A DNA stretch of 64,000 nt, taken from positions 62,001 through 126,000 of the forward strand of contig NZ_JAMWZB010000006.1 of NCBI RefSeq assembly GCF_024305035.1. Reading direction: 5' to 3'. The position numbers and the translations under genes are program-made. Source of the DNA: Algoriphagus sp. Its GTDB lineage: Bacteria > Bacteroidota > Bacteroidia > Cytophagales > Cyclobacteriaceae. The notes below the pieces were generated by a model. That model saw nothing but the letters and a program-made list of their open reading frames with translations. It had not been told where the DNA came from and did no database searches. Numbering within the stretch: the first letter of the stretch is position 1; each line of letters starts with the position of its first letter. Below are positions 9,454-16,756 of this stretch, one piece after another.

Positions 9454-10314
9454 ATGGAAAAGGCCATTTTGGGAATTGACATCGGAGGTACTGGCATCAA
9501 AGGCGGTGTGCTGATCAAAGGCCATTTGGAGGATATCCGGTCCATTCCTACCCCGGCCCATGAGGATAAAGAGCATATTCTGGAAACGATAGCGGTTTTT
9601 ATTGAATCGTATCTGCAATATGATCCTGCAGGAATCGGAGTGGGTATCCCCGGACTAGTAAACGTAGAGGAAGGGATCGTGTTGGGACTTTCAAATATCC
9701 CCGCTTTTCAACATGTGGAACTCGGTAAGTTTTTGACCGAGCGTTTTGCTCGGCCTGTATTTATCAATAATGACGCTAATTGCTTTGCTTTGGGCGTGCA
9801 TAAATTCGGTGTAGGTCGAAAATTCAAAAACATGATCGGCATTACACTTGGAACTGGGCTCGGAGGAGGAATTGTCATCAACGGACATATTTATTCAGGA
9901 GTAAATTCAGCGGCAGGAGAGTGGTGCAGCGTGCCTTATTTGGATCATAATTTTGAACATTATTGCAGTGGAAAGTTCTTTCTGAATTATTACCATAGCA
10001 AACCTAAAGCCTTGGCAAAACGAGCCATGGCAGGGGATTTAGTTGCTCAAAAAGCCTTTGATGAATTTGGCCATCATCTTGGTGTATTGTTTAAACACAT
10101 CTTGTATACTCTAGCTCCTGAGGCCATTATTCTAGGCGGATCGATTCGGAAATCTTTCCCCCTTTTCAAAGCTTCGCTAGAGCATACCTTGTCTACTTTT
10201 GCCTATCCTACGGTGTTGGAAAATTTCCAAATTTTACTCTCCGAGCTGGATGAAACTGCCATTCACGGAGCCGTGGCCTTAGTCGAAATCGAAGAAGAAA
10301 CAGTGAATAGTTAA
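9454..10314 (+). CDS. ROK family sugar kinase
   Basis: The 286-residue protein has the phosphate-binding GIDIGGTGIKGG at residues 7-18, GVGIPGLVN, INNDANCFALG with the catalytic-type Asp, the ROK signature TLGTGLGGGIVINGHIYSG, and a C-terminal IILGGSI. It probably phosphorylates a hexose or amino sugar in the cytoplasm. The usual zinc motif of ROK proteins (EIGH followed by a CxCGxxGCxE cluster) is absent: the sequence reads AGEWCSVPYLDHNFEHYCSG instead. Lying directly after the long nagB gene on the same strand, it is a good candidate for the N-acetylglucosamine or glucosamine kinase of that pathway, though glucokinase activity is equally possible. Confidence 0.87.
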   Translation: MEKAILGIDIGGTGIKGGVLIKGHLEDIRSIPTPAHEDKEHILETIAVFIESYLQYDPAGIGVGIPGLVNVEEGIVLGLSNIPAFQHVELGKFLTERFARPVFINNDANCFALGVHKFGVGRKFKNMIGITLGTGLGGGIVINGHIYSGVNSAAGEWCSVPYLDHNFEHYCSGKFFLNYYHSKPKALAKRAMAGDLVAQKAFDEFGHHLGVLFKHILYTLAPEAIILGGSIRKSFPLFKASLEHTLSTFAYPTVLENFQILLSELDETAIHGAVALVEIEEETVNS

Positions 10315-10340
10315 GAATAAAGTTGGTTTAGTAGATTCAA

Positions 10341-10372
10341 AAAGGCGACCCAGGATTTGGGTCGTTTTTTTT
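10341..10372. terminator. Bidirectional terminator between convergent genes
   Basis: CGACCCA (10346-10352) pairs with TGGGTCG (10358-10364) around GGATT, followed by eight T on the plus strand. On the minus strand the stem is followed by CCTTTTTG, so it can serve both the ROK gene and the leftward propeller gene, whose stop overlaps its edge. Confidence 0.8.
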
Positions 10373-11540
10373 ATTTCTTCCTATAAATAAATAGAACAGG
10401 ATTTTCTTCCAAACTTGGTAAAATCTCCGTGAGAAAATCTTGGTAGGGATTTATTCCTTTTCTCATTTCTATGGATGAATAAATTTCGGTAGGCGATAAG
10501 TTGATAATCATTTGATTTGCCTGAAAGTTAGTTGGGAAAATTGCGGGGAGATTTTCAATAACACCATCCATATCATTTTTAAAGCTGGAGACAATTCTTG
10601 CTTTATTTTCTACTTTATCAAAAGCTAAAAGACCAAGCCTTCCCCCCTCATAAAAATTTACAAAAACAAGATCTCCTAAATCCAAAACCTGATCCCCAAG
10701 GTTTAAAAAATTATTAAATCTTATCTCCTGAAAAAGTTTTACCATGTGAATGGAAGGCTTTGATTCATCCCAAGGTAAATTTGATAGAGAAAAAATGCGA
10801 TCTTCAGGAAACTCTAACGAGAAGACCTGATATTCTCCAGAGTTTAGTAAATAAAGATTACTGGATAAAGTTTCTTTAAAAAATAAATCACCATCAGACC
10901 CAGGATAAAAAAACTGAAACTTTGATCCCGCCTCTAATAAAAAATCATTCTCAATAAATTCAAGTGGTGTTTCCACGAAATCTAAATTCTGATCTAAATA
11001 TTCTAATTCAATTGAAAGATTATCAAGCGAAGGTTTCAAAATGAGATACCCATCCTCATAGGGAATCATATCATTAAAAGACTCTCTAAAGTCAAATTTC
11101 TTTTCAAAAATCAATTCTCCATCAAAATTGAATGCCAAAATTTTAGACAATGAACTATCTTGGATAAAAACAATATCTGAATCCTTGGAAAGGTAAAAAT
11201 TGGTAACTCTCAAAAATTCATTAGGTCCATTTCCTGTCCCAGAAAAAAAATTAATTAATTTGCCTTTATAGTCAAAAATGTAAAGTGATTCAGAAACATG
11301 TCTATCCAAGACAAAGATAAAGCTCTCTGTGGTGATCACTTTTGTCGCTTCTCCTAGAAGGGAATTTTCTGTCACCTCCAATGGCACAATTAAAGTAGTA
11401 TCAAAAAAATCGGTAAATCTTAAATCGATAGTGTCGCCTAAATCTATTTCGATTTCCTCTAAGCTGCTATTTTCAAATTTTTCAACTCTAGTGCAAGAAA
11501 AATTTAGTACAACTAGAAATAAAATTAAATTTTTACTCAT
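10371..11540 (-). CDS. 6-bladed beta-propeller lipoprotein
   Basis: The start at MSKNLILFLV gives a lipoprotein signal with lipobox LNFS-C; the longer frame would run through a hairpin and is rejected. The 389-residue product contains repeated strand-turn patterns such as FIFVLDRHVSESLYIFDYKGKLINFF, SGTGNGPNEF and VFIQDSSLSKILAFNFDGE, typical of the Bacteroidota 6-bladed beta-propeller family. The GxGNGPxEF segment is a strong family marker. Its molecular role is not established. It is the second gene of a pair: a small secreted Cys-rich peptide gene lies 48 bases upstream, with a perfect hairpin between them. GC is lower than in the neighbours, suggesting an accessory pair. Confidence 0.8.
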   Translation of the reverse strand: MSKNLILFLVVLNFSCTRVEKFENSSLEEIEIDLGDTIDLRFTDFFDTTLIVPLEVTENSLLGEATKVITTESFIFVLDRHVSESLYIFDYKGKLINFFSGTGNGPNEFLRVTNFYLSKDSDIVFIQDSSLSKILAFNFDGELIFEKKFDFRESFNDMIPYEDGYLILKPSLDNLSIELEYLDQNLDFVETPLEFIENDFLLEAGSKFQFFYPGSDGDLFFKETLSSNLYLLNSGEYQVFSLEFPEDRIFSLSNLPWDESKPSIHMVKLFQEIRFNNFLNLGDQVLDLGDLVFVNFYEGGRLGLLAFDKVENKARIVSSFKNDMDGVIENLPAIFPTNFQANQMIINLSPTEIYSSIEMRKGINPYQDFLTEILPSLEENPVLFIYRKK

Positions 11541-11554
11541 TGATATAAAATTTA

Positions 11555-11580
11555 GCGAATCCTTCATTTGAAGGATTCGC
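11555..11580 (-). promoter_or_regulatory. Perfect intercistronic hairpin between peptide and propeller genes
   Basis: GCGAATCCTTC (11555-11565) and GAAGGATTCGC (11570-11580) form an 11-bp perfect stem with a 4-nt loop. It begins just past the peptide stop codon and ends about 14 bases before the propeller start codon. No long T run follows on the minus strand, so it looks more like an attenuator, processing site or 3' stabiliser than a full terminator. Confidence 0.75.
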
Positions 11581-11588
11581 AATCTTAA

Positions 11589-11831
11589 TTATTTACATTT
11601 TGGCTCTTCTTCTGACATACAAGGACAAAGTTCCCCCCAGGCAAAAACGCATATTTCCCAAGTCGCAAAATATCCATTGCACCATTTAATTTGCGGTTCA
11701 GGCTTAAAGTGTTCGGTATATTCGGGACATGTTAAAATCTGACCCTGAGCAGGCTGGTTTAGTATAAGAGTACCACATAAAAATAGTAACCCTAAAAAGA
11801 GGCTAAAGGATCCAACAAATAACTTTTTCAT
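11589..11831 (-). CDS. Small secreted Cys-rich peptide
   Basis: An 80-residue precursor starts MKKLFVGSFSLFLG, a clear signal sequence with cleavage likely around residues 28-31 (AQGQ). The mature part of about 50 residues has six cysteines (35, 51, 61, 69, 71, 79), enough for three disulfides, and many aromatic and acidic residues. I do not recognise the family; it lacks an NVEALA motif, although short exported peptides of that class are known next to 6-bladed propeller genes in Bacteroidota. It is the first gene of a two-gene operon with the propeller lipoprotein and is preceded by a GAAA repeat. A secreted peptide handled or sensed by the propeller protein is a guess from context only. Confidence 0.75.
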   Translation of the reverse strand: MKKLFVGSFSLFLGLLFLCGTLILNQPAQGQILTCPEYTEHFKPEPQIKWCNGYFATWEICVFAWGELCPCMSEEEPKCK

Positions 11832-11871
11832 ACAATGTTAATTTGGTTTAAACTAATTTACATTGCTAAAG

Positions 11872-11898
11872 GAAGAAAGAAAGAAAGAAAGAAAGAAG
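11872..11898. repeat. GAAA tetranucleotide microsatellite upstream of the peptide gene
   Basis: Five perfect GAAA units (11875-11894) are flanked by partial units. On the coding strand of the peptide gene this is a TTTC tract ending about 40 bases before its ATG, in or just upstream of the expected promoter. Slippage here could change promoter spacing. It also lies about 40 bases past the GH10 gene stop. Confidence 0.85.
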
Positions 11899-11937
11899 CA
11901 ATATTTTTTTGTTTTTTCTTTAAGCTTTGATGTATTA

Positions 11938-13056
11938 CTAAGTTGGAATTATCGTTTTTTTTTGGAATGATGCAGTATTCCACTTCAACCTCATCTCCCG
12001 ATCAAATAGTAAAGGATAATTTGTGCGGCCTCGGACCGGCCAATTATTCAACCAAGTGCTGCCGTCATGCAAGCCCCAAAAGGTCACTCGGCTGATTTTG
12101 TCCGAATGCTTTTTGAATAGTCCAAAAAGGGAGACGTATCGGTTAACTAACTTATCATGCACCTCAGCAGGAATAAAATCGGCATATGGATTCCACTCGG
12201 GTGAATCTGCATAGGAAATCTCTAAATCCGCCCCATCGAAATCACTGGGCCGGGGTAATACATCCACATCGAGCTCAGTGATCATGACCTGAAAACCCGC
12301 CTGGTGAATTTCCTCAATGGCTGTTTCAATCTGATCTAAGCTCGGAAAATCCAGTCGATAATGCCCCTGCATCCCAATCCCATCAATTCGAATTCCCCGA
12401 CTCCTAAGATTTTGAGCCATTTTCAAAATTGCCCTCCGTTTTTCCGGTTTCCAGACATTGTAATCATTGTAATACAATTCAGCATTTGGATCCACTTGAT
12501 GAGCTTTGGCGAATGCCTGAGCAATATATTCCTCACCCATGAGCAAGTACCAATGCGTCTTCCGCCATCCCCCATCATCCTCAAAGGCCTCATTGACCAC
12601 ATCCCATCCATCAATTTGGTCTTTATATCGTCCCATTACGGTTTGAATATGATCGTCCATTCGTTCTTGTAGTGCCTCTTTGGAAAGGAAAGACCCCTCC
12701 TTATCCCGAAATACCCAATCGGGGACCTGTTGATGCCAAACCAAGGTATGCCCTACGATAAACGCATCCATTTTTTTCCCTCTTTTTACATAATTATCCC
12801 CAAACTCAAAAGCAAATTTTCCCTCCTCAGGTTGGACATTACTCCATTTAAGCCCATTCTCGGCAGTCAAGGAATTAAAATGAAGATCAAGCAAAGAATC
12901 AGCAGAAGCCATACTTCCATCGACTTGTCGGGCATTTACTGCCGCTCCAATAAAAAAATTGGATTGGAATTCATCCTTTAGCCCGCGCTCATTGGATGAC
13001 TGACAGGAAAAAGCACCCAGCAAAATACAGGAAATTAAAAATCGGGAATGGTTCAT
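11938..13056 (-). CDS. GH10 endo-1,4-beta-xylanase lipoprotein
   Basis: The start MNHSRFLISC gives a lipoprotein signal with lipobox LGAFS-C; the much longer open frame upstream has no family similarity. The 372-residue enzyme shows glycoside hydrolase family 10 motifs: NSLTAENGLKWSNVQP, GHTLVWHQQVPDW, WDVVNEAFEDDG (Glu is the acid/base), YYNDYN, GIGMQGHY, and VMITELDVDVLPR (Glu is the nucleophile), then WGLHDGSTWLNNWP. It would cleave internal xylan bonds at the cell surface or in the periplasm. It stands alone and is divergent from the nitrilase gene. There are no carbohydrate-binding modules. Confidence 0.95.
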   Translation of the reverse strand: MNHSRFLISCILLGAFSCQSSNERGLKDEFQSNFFIGAAVNARQVDGSMASADSLLDLHFNSLTAENGLKWSNVQPEEGKFAFEFGDNYVKRGKKMDAFIVGHTLVWHQQVPDWVFRDKEGSFLSKEALQERMDDHIQTVMGRYKDQIDGWDVVNEAFEDDGGWRKTHWYLLMGEEYIAQAFAKAHQVDPNAELYYNDYNVWKPEKRRAILKMAQNLRSRGIRIDGIGMQGHYRLDFPSLDQIETAIEEIHQAGFQVMITELDVDVLPRPSDFDGADLEISYADSPEWNPYADFIPAEVHDKLVNRYVSLFGLFKKHSDKISRVTFWGLHDGSTWLNNWPVRGRTNYPLLFDREMRLKWNTASFQKKTIIPT

Positions 13057-13177
13057 CTTTAGGATTTTATAGGTTTGTTTAAAGATAAAAATACAAGGCT
13101 TCAATCCTTTCATTTTTTGATTAAAGGACCTTTCCTTAATTTGAGCTGACAATCTTTTCCACCAAATCCAATGAATC

Positions 13178-14137
13178 ATGAATCCCACGCAATTGACTGT
13201 AGCTCTAGTACAAATCCCCTCAGTCTGGGCTAATAAATCAGCTACCCTCCAAGTAGCCAAGGACCGGATAAACGAAGCGGCAAATGAAGGTGCGGAATTG
13301 GTGATTTTTGGAGAGGGATTTCTTCCAGGATATCCTTGGTGGCTTTCGGTCACTGCGGCTAGCGCTTGGGATAATCAGGTGCAAAAAGAAATTTTTGCCC
13401 ATTACGCCCGTCAAGCCATTCAGATTGAAAAAGGGGATCTTGATGAAGTTCAGGTTTTGGCGAAGGAAAAGAAAATAGCCGTATATCTGGGAATCATCGA
13501 GCGGCCTTCGGATCGGGGAGGTCATAGCCTTTACTGTTCGCTGGTCTACATTGACCCAAAAGGCGAAATCAAATCTATTCACCGTAAACTTCAGCCAACT
13601 TATGACGAACGATTGGTTTGGTCGCCCGGAGATGGAAATGGCCTGCAAGTTCATCCACTCAAGGCTTTTTCAGTGGGCGGATTAAATTGCTGGGAAAACT
13701 GGATGCCACTCGCACGAACAGCACTTTACGGATTGGGTGAAAATCTTCACATCGCCGTCTGGCCGGGTTCGGTGAGAAATACCGAACTAATCACCCGAAT
13801 GATCGCCCAAGAAAGCCGCTCTTTTGTGATTTCGGTTTCCAGTCTGATGCGAAAGGTGGATTTCCCGACAAATACCCCCCACTTGGATTACATTTTAGAA
13901 AACTTCCCGGAAATCATGGGGAATGGAGGAAGCTGCATTGCAGGTCCGGATGGAAAATGGATTCTAGAACCGGTCGCTCATCAAGAAGGAATTTTAATGG
14001 AAACAGTAGACTATAACCGAGTGCTCGAGGAGCGTCAAAACTTTGACCCCGTTGGCCACTATTCCCGGCCAGATGTACTTCAGCTCCAGGTTAATCGGGA
14101 GAGGCAGGGAAGTGTTTGGCTATCGGAAAAAAAATAA
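13178..14137 (+). CDS. Nitrilase / carbon-nitrogen hydrolase
   Basis: The 319-residue protein carries the nitrilase-superfamily triad in order: Glu in VIFGEGFLPGYPWW, Lys in HRKLQPTYDERLVW, and Cys in GGLNCWENWMPLAR. The extended Cys motif and the HRKLQPTxxERLVW segment point to the true nitrilase branch (nitrile to acid plus ammonia) rather than the amidase or N-carbamoylase branches. The ATG at 13178 is in frame and gives a standard N-terminus; another ATG 7 bases upstream is out of frame. The protein has no signal peptide and is cytoplasmic. The natural substrate is not evident from its neighbours. The 152 bases after it hold no gene. Confidence 0.9.
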   Translation: MNPTQLTVALVQIPSVWANKSATLQVAKDRINEAANEGAELVIFGEGFLPGYPWWLSVTAASAWDNQVQKEIFAHYARQAIQIEKGDLDEVQVLAKEKKIAVYLGIIERPSDRGGHSLYCSLVYIDPKGEIKSIHRKLQPTYDERLVWSPGDGNGLQVHPLKAFSVGGLNCWENWMPLARTALYGLGENLHIAVWPGSVRNTELITRMIAQESRSFVISVSSLMRKVDFPTNTPHLDYILENFPEIMGNGGSCIAGPDGKWILEPVAHQEGILMETVDYNRVLEERQNFDPVGHYSRPDVLQLQVNRERQGSVWLSEKK

Positions 14138-14289
14138 TGGAATGGTGTTATCTGTTGATACTTTGCTTCTCAATGGTCAGTTGGAATACCCAGAAAATCA
14201 TCCTCCTATGGGAGATTTATTCTCTTAGGCATCTCATGTAGGGGAGTGTCACTAGCCCTCCTGAAAACCCTTAGACTTCGGGCTCAAAC

Positions 14290-15666
14290 TTAGCCTACCC
14301 TCCCCCGACCACTTTCCATTAGCTCAATATCGGTCAAATCTGAAATATGGATCTTTTTGCCTTGCTCAATGCTGGTTCTAGCGGCCACTCCCACCAAAAT
14401 CGACATGGCGCCATCCCGACTCCCAGCGGATTGACGCCAAGGATCAGCCATATCCGGATCCTTGAAAAGCTTATTCTTCAATCGAGTGTCTCCACCACCA
14501 TGCCCTCCTTGGCCGTGAGGAATGACGATTTCTTCCCGCTCCCCAAAATTCCGAGTGAGATAAATGACATCTTCTTTGGCTTCCTCCCAAGGTTGACGCT
14601 CTTTGATCCAAGCTTCGAGTCGGCCTTTTGTTCCGTTAAATGCAATCCGATACCCTTCATAAGGTGAGTAGGTCGTTAAGGAATAGCTGACCTGAACTTT
14701 GTTTTTGTATTTAATCTGAACGGCCATTTTATCATAAATATCTACATCTTCCCGAAATACACAGCCGTCTCGATCGTAACCATCGAATTCACGATTGTCT
14801 ACGTAAAGCTTGTTCAAATGCTCATTTTTAGTGATATCCCAGTAAAAATCACAGGATGAGGTATGCGGACATTCCCTACAGTTTTTAGCTCGGAAGGGAC
14901 CGTTTTTTCCATAAAACTCCAATTCCCCATAGGCAAAAACCTCCTCCGGATCAGAATCAATCCACCAATTGAGCAAATCAAAATGGTGTGTGGATTTATG
15001 GACTAGTAGGGTACCCCCAAATTCTTTTTTGCGATGCCAACGACGGAAATAATCTGCTCCATGATACACATCCAAATACCAATGAAAATCCACAGAAGTC
15101 AAATCGCCGATTTCACCTGCACGCAAAAGTTCAAATAATCGCTGCCTGTGAGGAGAGTAGCGATAATTAAAAGTCACAATGAGTTTATTTCCACTTTCCC
15201 GTTCGGCATCCAAAATAGCCTGACATTTTACTTCATCCGTCGTCATTGGCTTTTCCGAAATCACGTTCATACCTGCCTTTAGTCCGGCAATGATATATTC
15301 ATGATGAGTACTGTCCATGGTAGTCACAATTAATACATCGGCGCCCGATTCTTGAATCATTTGATGTCCATTAAGATAGACAGGACAATCTACTCCTATG
15401 AATGTTTTGGCATAGGTTAACCGCCCTTCATTGCTATCAGAAAGCCCCACAAATTCCACCTCCTGAGAATAATCACGAACTACATCTCGGCCAAACATGG
15501 TTGTCCCTCGAATCCCTGTCCCAATTAGGGCCACTTTCATTTTTTGCCCCGGTTTGTCAAAAATAGAAATTGCCTCAGCTATTGGATGAATGAAAAAGCT
15601 ACCGGCCAGAAGGCTTCCAGAAAGTGCAATAAAATCCCTCCGGGATTGAGCTTCGTTTAAATTCAT
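14290..15666 (-). CDS. Tat-exported Gfo/Idh/MocA family oxidoreductase
   Basis: The N-terminus has a twin-arginine motif (SRRDFIALSGSLLAG), so the folded protein is probably exported with its nicotinamide cofactor. The Rossmann fold begins at VALIGTGIRG; SEKPMTTD is the usual EKP motif of the family, and a C-terminal Gfo/Idh domain follows, for 458 residues in total. Near residues 262-273 a cysteine cluster CRECPHTSSC is followed by FYWDIT, with another Cys about 35 residues later, suggesting a bound metal. The substrate is unknown; relatives act on sugars, inositols or glycosides. Upstream, at about -65, lies a 16-bp sequence shared with the TRAP operon promoter. It is divergent from the UbiA gene. 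Confidence 0.88.
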   Translation of the reverse strand: MNLNEAQSRRDFIALSGSLLAGSFFIHPIAEAISIFDKPGQKMKVALIGTGIRGTTMFGRDVVRDYSQEVEFVGLSDSNEGRLTYAKTFIGVDCPVYLNGHQMIQESGADVLIVTTMDSTHHEYIIAGLKAGMNVISEKPMTTDEVKCQAILDAERESGNKLIVTFNYRYSPHRQRLFELLRAGEIGDLTSVDFHWYLDVYHGADYFRRWHRKKEFGGTLLVHKSTHHFDLLNWWIDSDPEEVFAYGELEFYGKNGPFRAKNCRECPHTSSCDFYWDITKNEHLNKLYVDNREFDGYDRDGCVFREDVDIYDKMAVQIKYKNKVQVSYSLTTYSPYEGYRIAFNGTKGRLEAWIKERQPWEEAKEDVIYLTRNFGEREEIVIPHGQGGHGGGDTRLKNKLFKDPDMADPWRQSAGSRDGAMSILVGVAARTSIEQGKKIHISDLTDIELMESGRGRVG

Positions 15667-15730
15667 GGTTTTTGGGTATAAAAGGATTGATTTTCAAGAT
15701 AATGAATTCGTCAAAAAAGTGAAAAACAAA

Positions 15731-15746
15731 TTACGGAATCGATTTT
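15731..15746 (-). promoter_or_regulatory. Operator-like 16-mer, copy 1
   Basis: TTACGGAATCGATTTT is identical to 33532-33547. It lies 65 bases upstream of the Gfo/Idh start and 56 bases before the UbiA start. AATCGATT in its centre is palindromic around CG, as in LacI-family operators. The function is inferred. Confidence 0.45.
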
Positions 15747-15801
15747 TAAGAGTATTTCCCAGAAATCGAAAATATACCCGCATTTGACGTATTTTTGAGT
15801 A

Positions 15802-16674
15802 ATGAATTCAATCAATCAGGAGCGTACCCTTTCTTTCCGGGGGCTTTTCCGAATCAGTCGTCCTATTAATTTGCTCTTAGTGGCTTTCACCCAAATGATG
15901 ACTGCCTATTTTTTGGTGGAGGAAAGTGCGGCAGGAATTCCTGTTTTGCAAGATTTTAGATTGTATTTATTGATCCTGGCCACCTTGATGGTCACCGCGG
16001 CAGGATACATGATCAACGACTATTACGATGTCAAAATCGATTACGTCAACCGTCCCGAAGAAGTCGTCATCGGAAAAGGAATCAAACGAAGGGTCGTGAT
16101 TTTTTTACATACCCTATTGAACTTTTCCGCTATTGGATTAGGGTATTTGGTAGCGCCACGAATCGCTCTTATTTGCTTCTTTGCTGCATTTTTACTTTGG
16201 CTCTACAGTAATCAACTGAAAAGAAAACCGTTTATCGGAAATTTGACCGTAGCCTTCCTTACTTCAATTTCGGTATATCTAATTGCGATTTATTACCAAA
16301 AAAATGAACTTTTGGTGCTCACTTATGCCATTTTTGCATTCTTTCTCAATCTTATCCGGGAGATCATCAAAGACATCGAAGACCGGGATGGAGACCGAAA
16401 GCACGGCTGCCGGACACTTCCTATTGTATTAGGCTTTCGCAAAACCAAACAAGTCATATTTTTGGTGGCGACCTGTTTCATCTTTGCTATTTTGATCATC
16501 ACTTTTGAAATCAATAAGCCTGAACTTTTTTACTATTTCGGTGGATTAGGTCTGTTCTTTCTTTGGTTTATGCGCCAAGTGTACTTGGCAGACCGAAAAT
16601 CTCATTTTAGCCAGTTAAGCACATTTGCTAAAGTCTTGATGCTTGTGGGAACACTAAGCATGAGTTTTCTTTAA
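15802..16674 (+). CDS. UbiA-type prenyltransferase (geranylgeranylglycerol-phosphate geranylgeranyltransferase-like)
   Basis: A 290-residue integral membrane protein with about eight hydrophobic segments. Both prenyl-diphosphate/Mg sites are present: INDYYDVKIDYVNRPEE (NDxxDxxxD, near 71-87) and IKDIEDRDGDRKHG (DxxxD-type, near 189-202). The family transfers polyprenyl chains to an acceptor in the membrane. Bacteroidota homologues with this motif spacing are often annotated as geranylgeranylglycerol-phosphate geranylgeranyltransferase, but the acceptor cannot be read from sequence. proB follows 82 bases downstream. Confidence 0.85.
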   Translation: MNSINQERTLSFRGLFRISRPINLLLVAFTQMMTAYFLVEESAAGIPVLQDFRLYLLILATLMVTAAGYMINDYYDVKIDYVNRPEEVVIGKGIKRRVVIFLHTLLNFSAIGLGYLVAPRIALICFFAAFLLWLYSNQLKRKPFIGNLTVAFLTSISVYLIAIYYQKNELLVLTYAIFAFFLNLIREIIKDIEDRDGDRKHGCRTLPIVLGFRKTKQVIFLVATCFIFAILIITFEINKPELFYYFGGLGLFFLWFMRQVYLADRKSHFSQLSTFAKVLMLVGTLSMSFL

Positions 16675-16729
16675 AAAACCAAAAAATCAAAGAAACCTAT
16701 CATTTTTTAGAAATTTGATTCCAATACCC

Positions 16730-16737
16730 TACTTTTG
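16730..16737 (+). promoter_or_regulatory. Putative -7 element of proBA
   Basis: TACTTTTG matches the Bacteroidota -7 consensus TAnnTTTG and lies 20 bases before the proB ATG. No well-spaced TTTG -33 element is visible. Confidence 0.4.
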
Positions 16738-16756
16738 ATTGAATAAATTCAAATAA

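Noticed and set aside
14043..14228. 61-residue frame overlapping the nitrilase end
   Set aside because: Mostly out-of-frame nitrilase sequence; the remaining tail shows no protein features.
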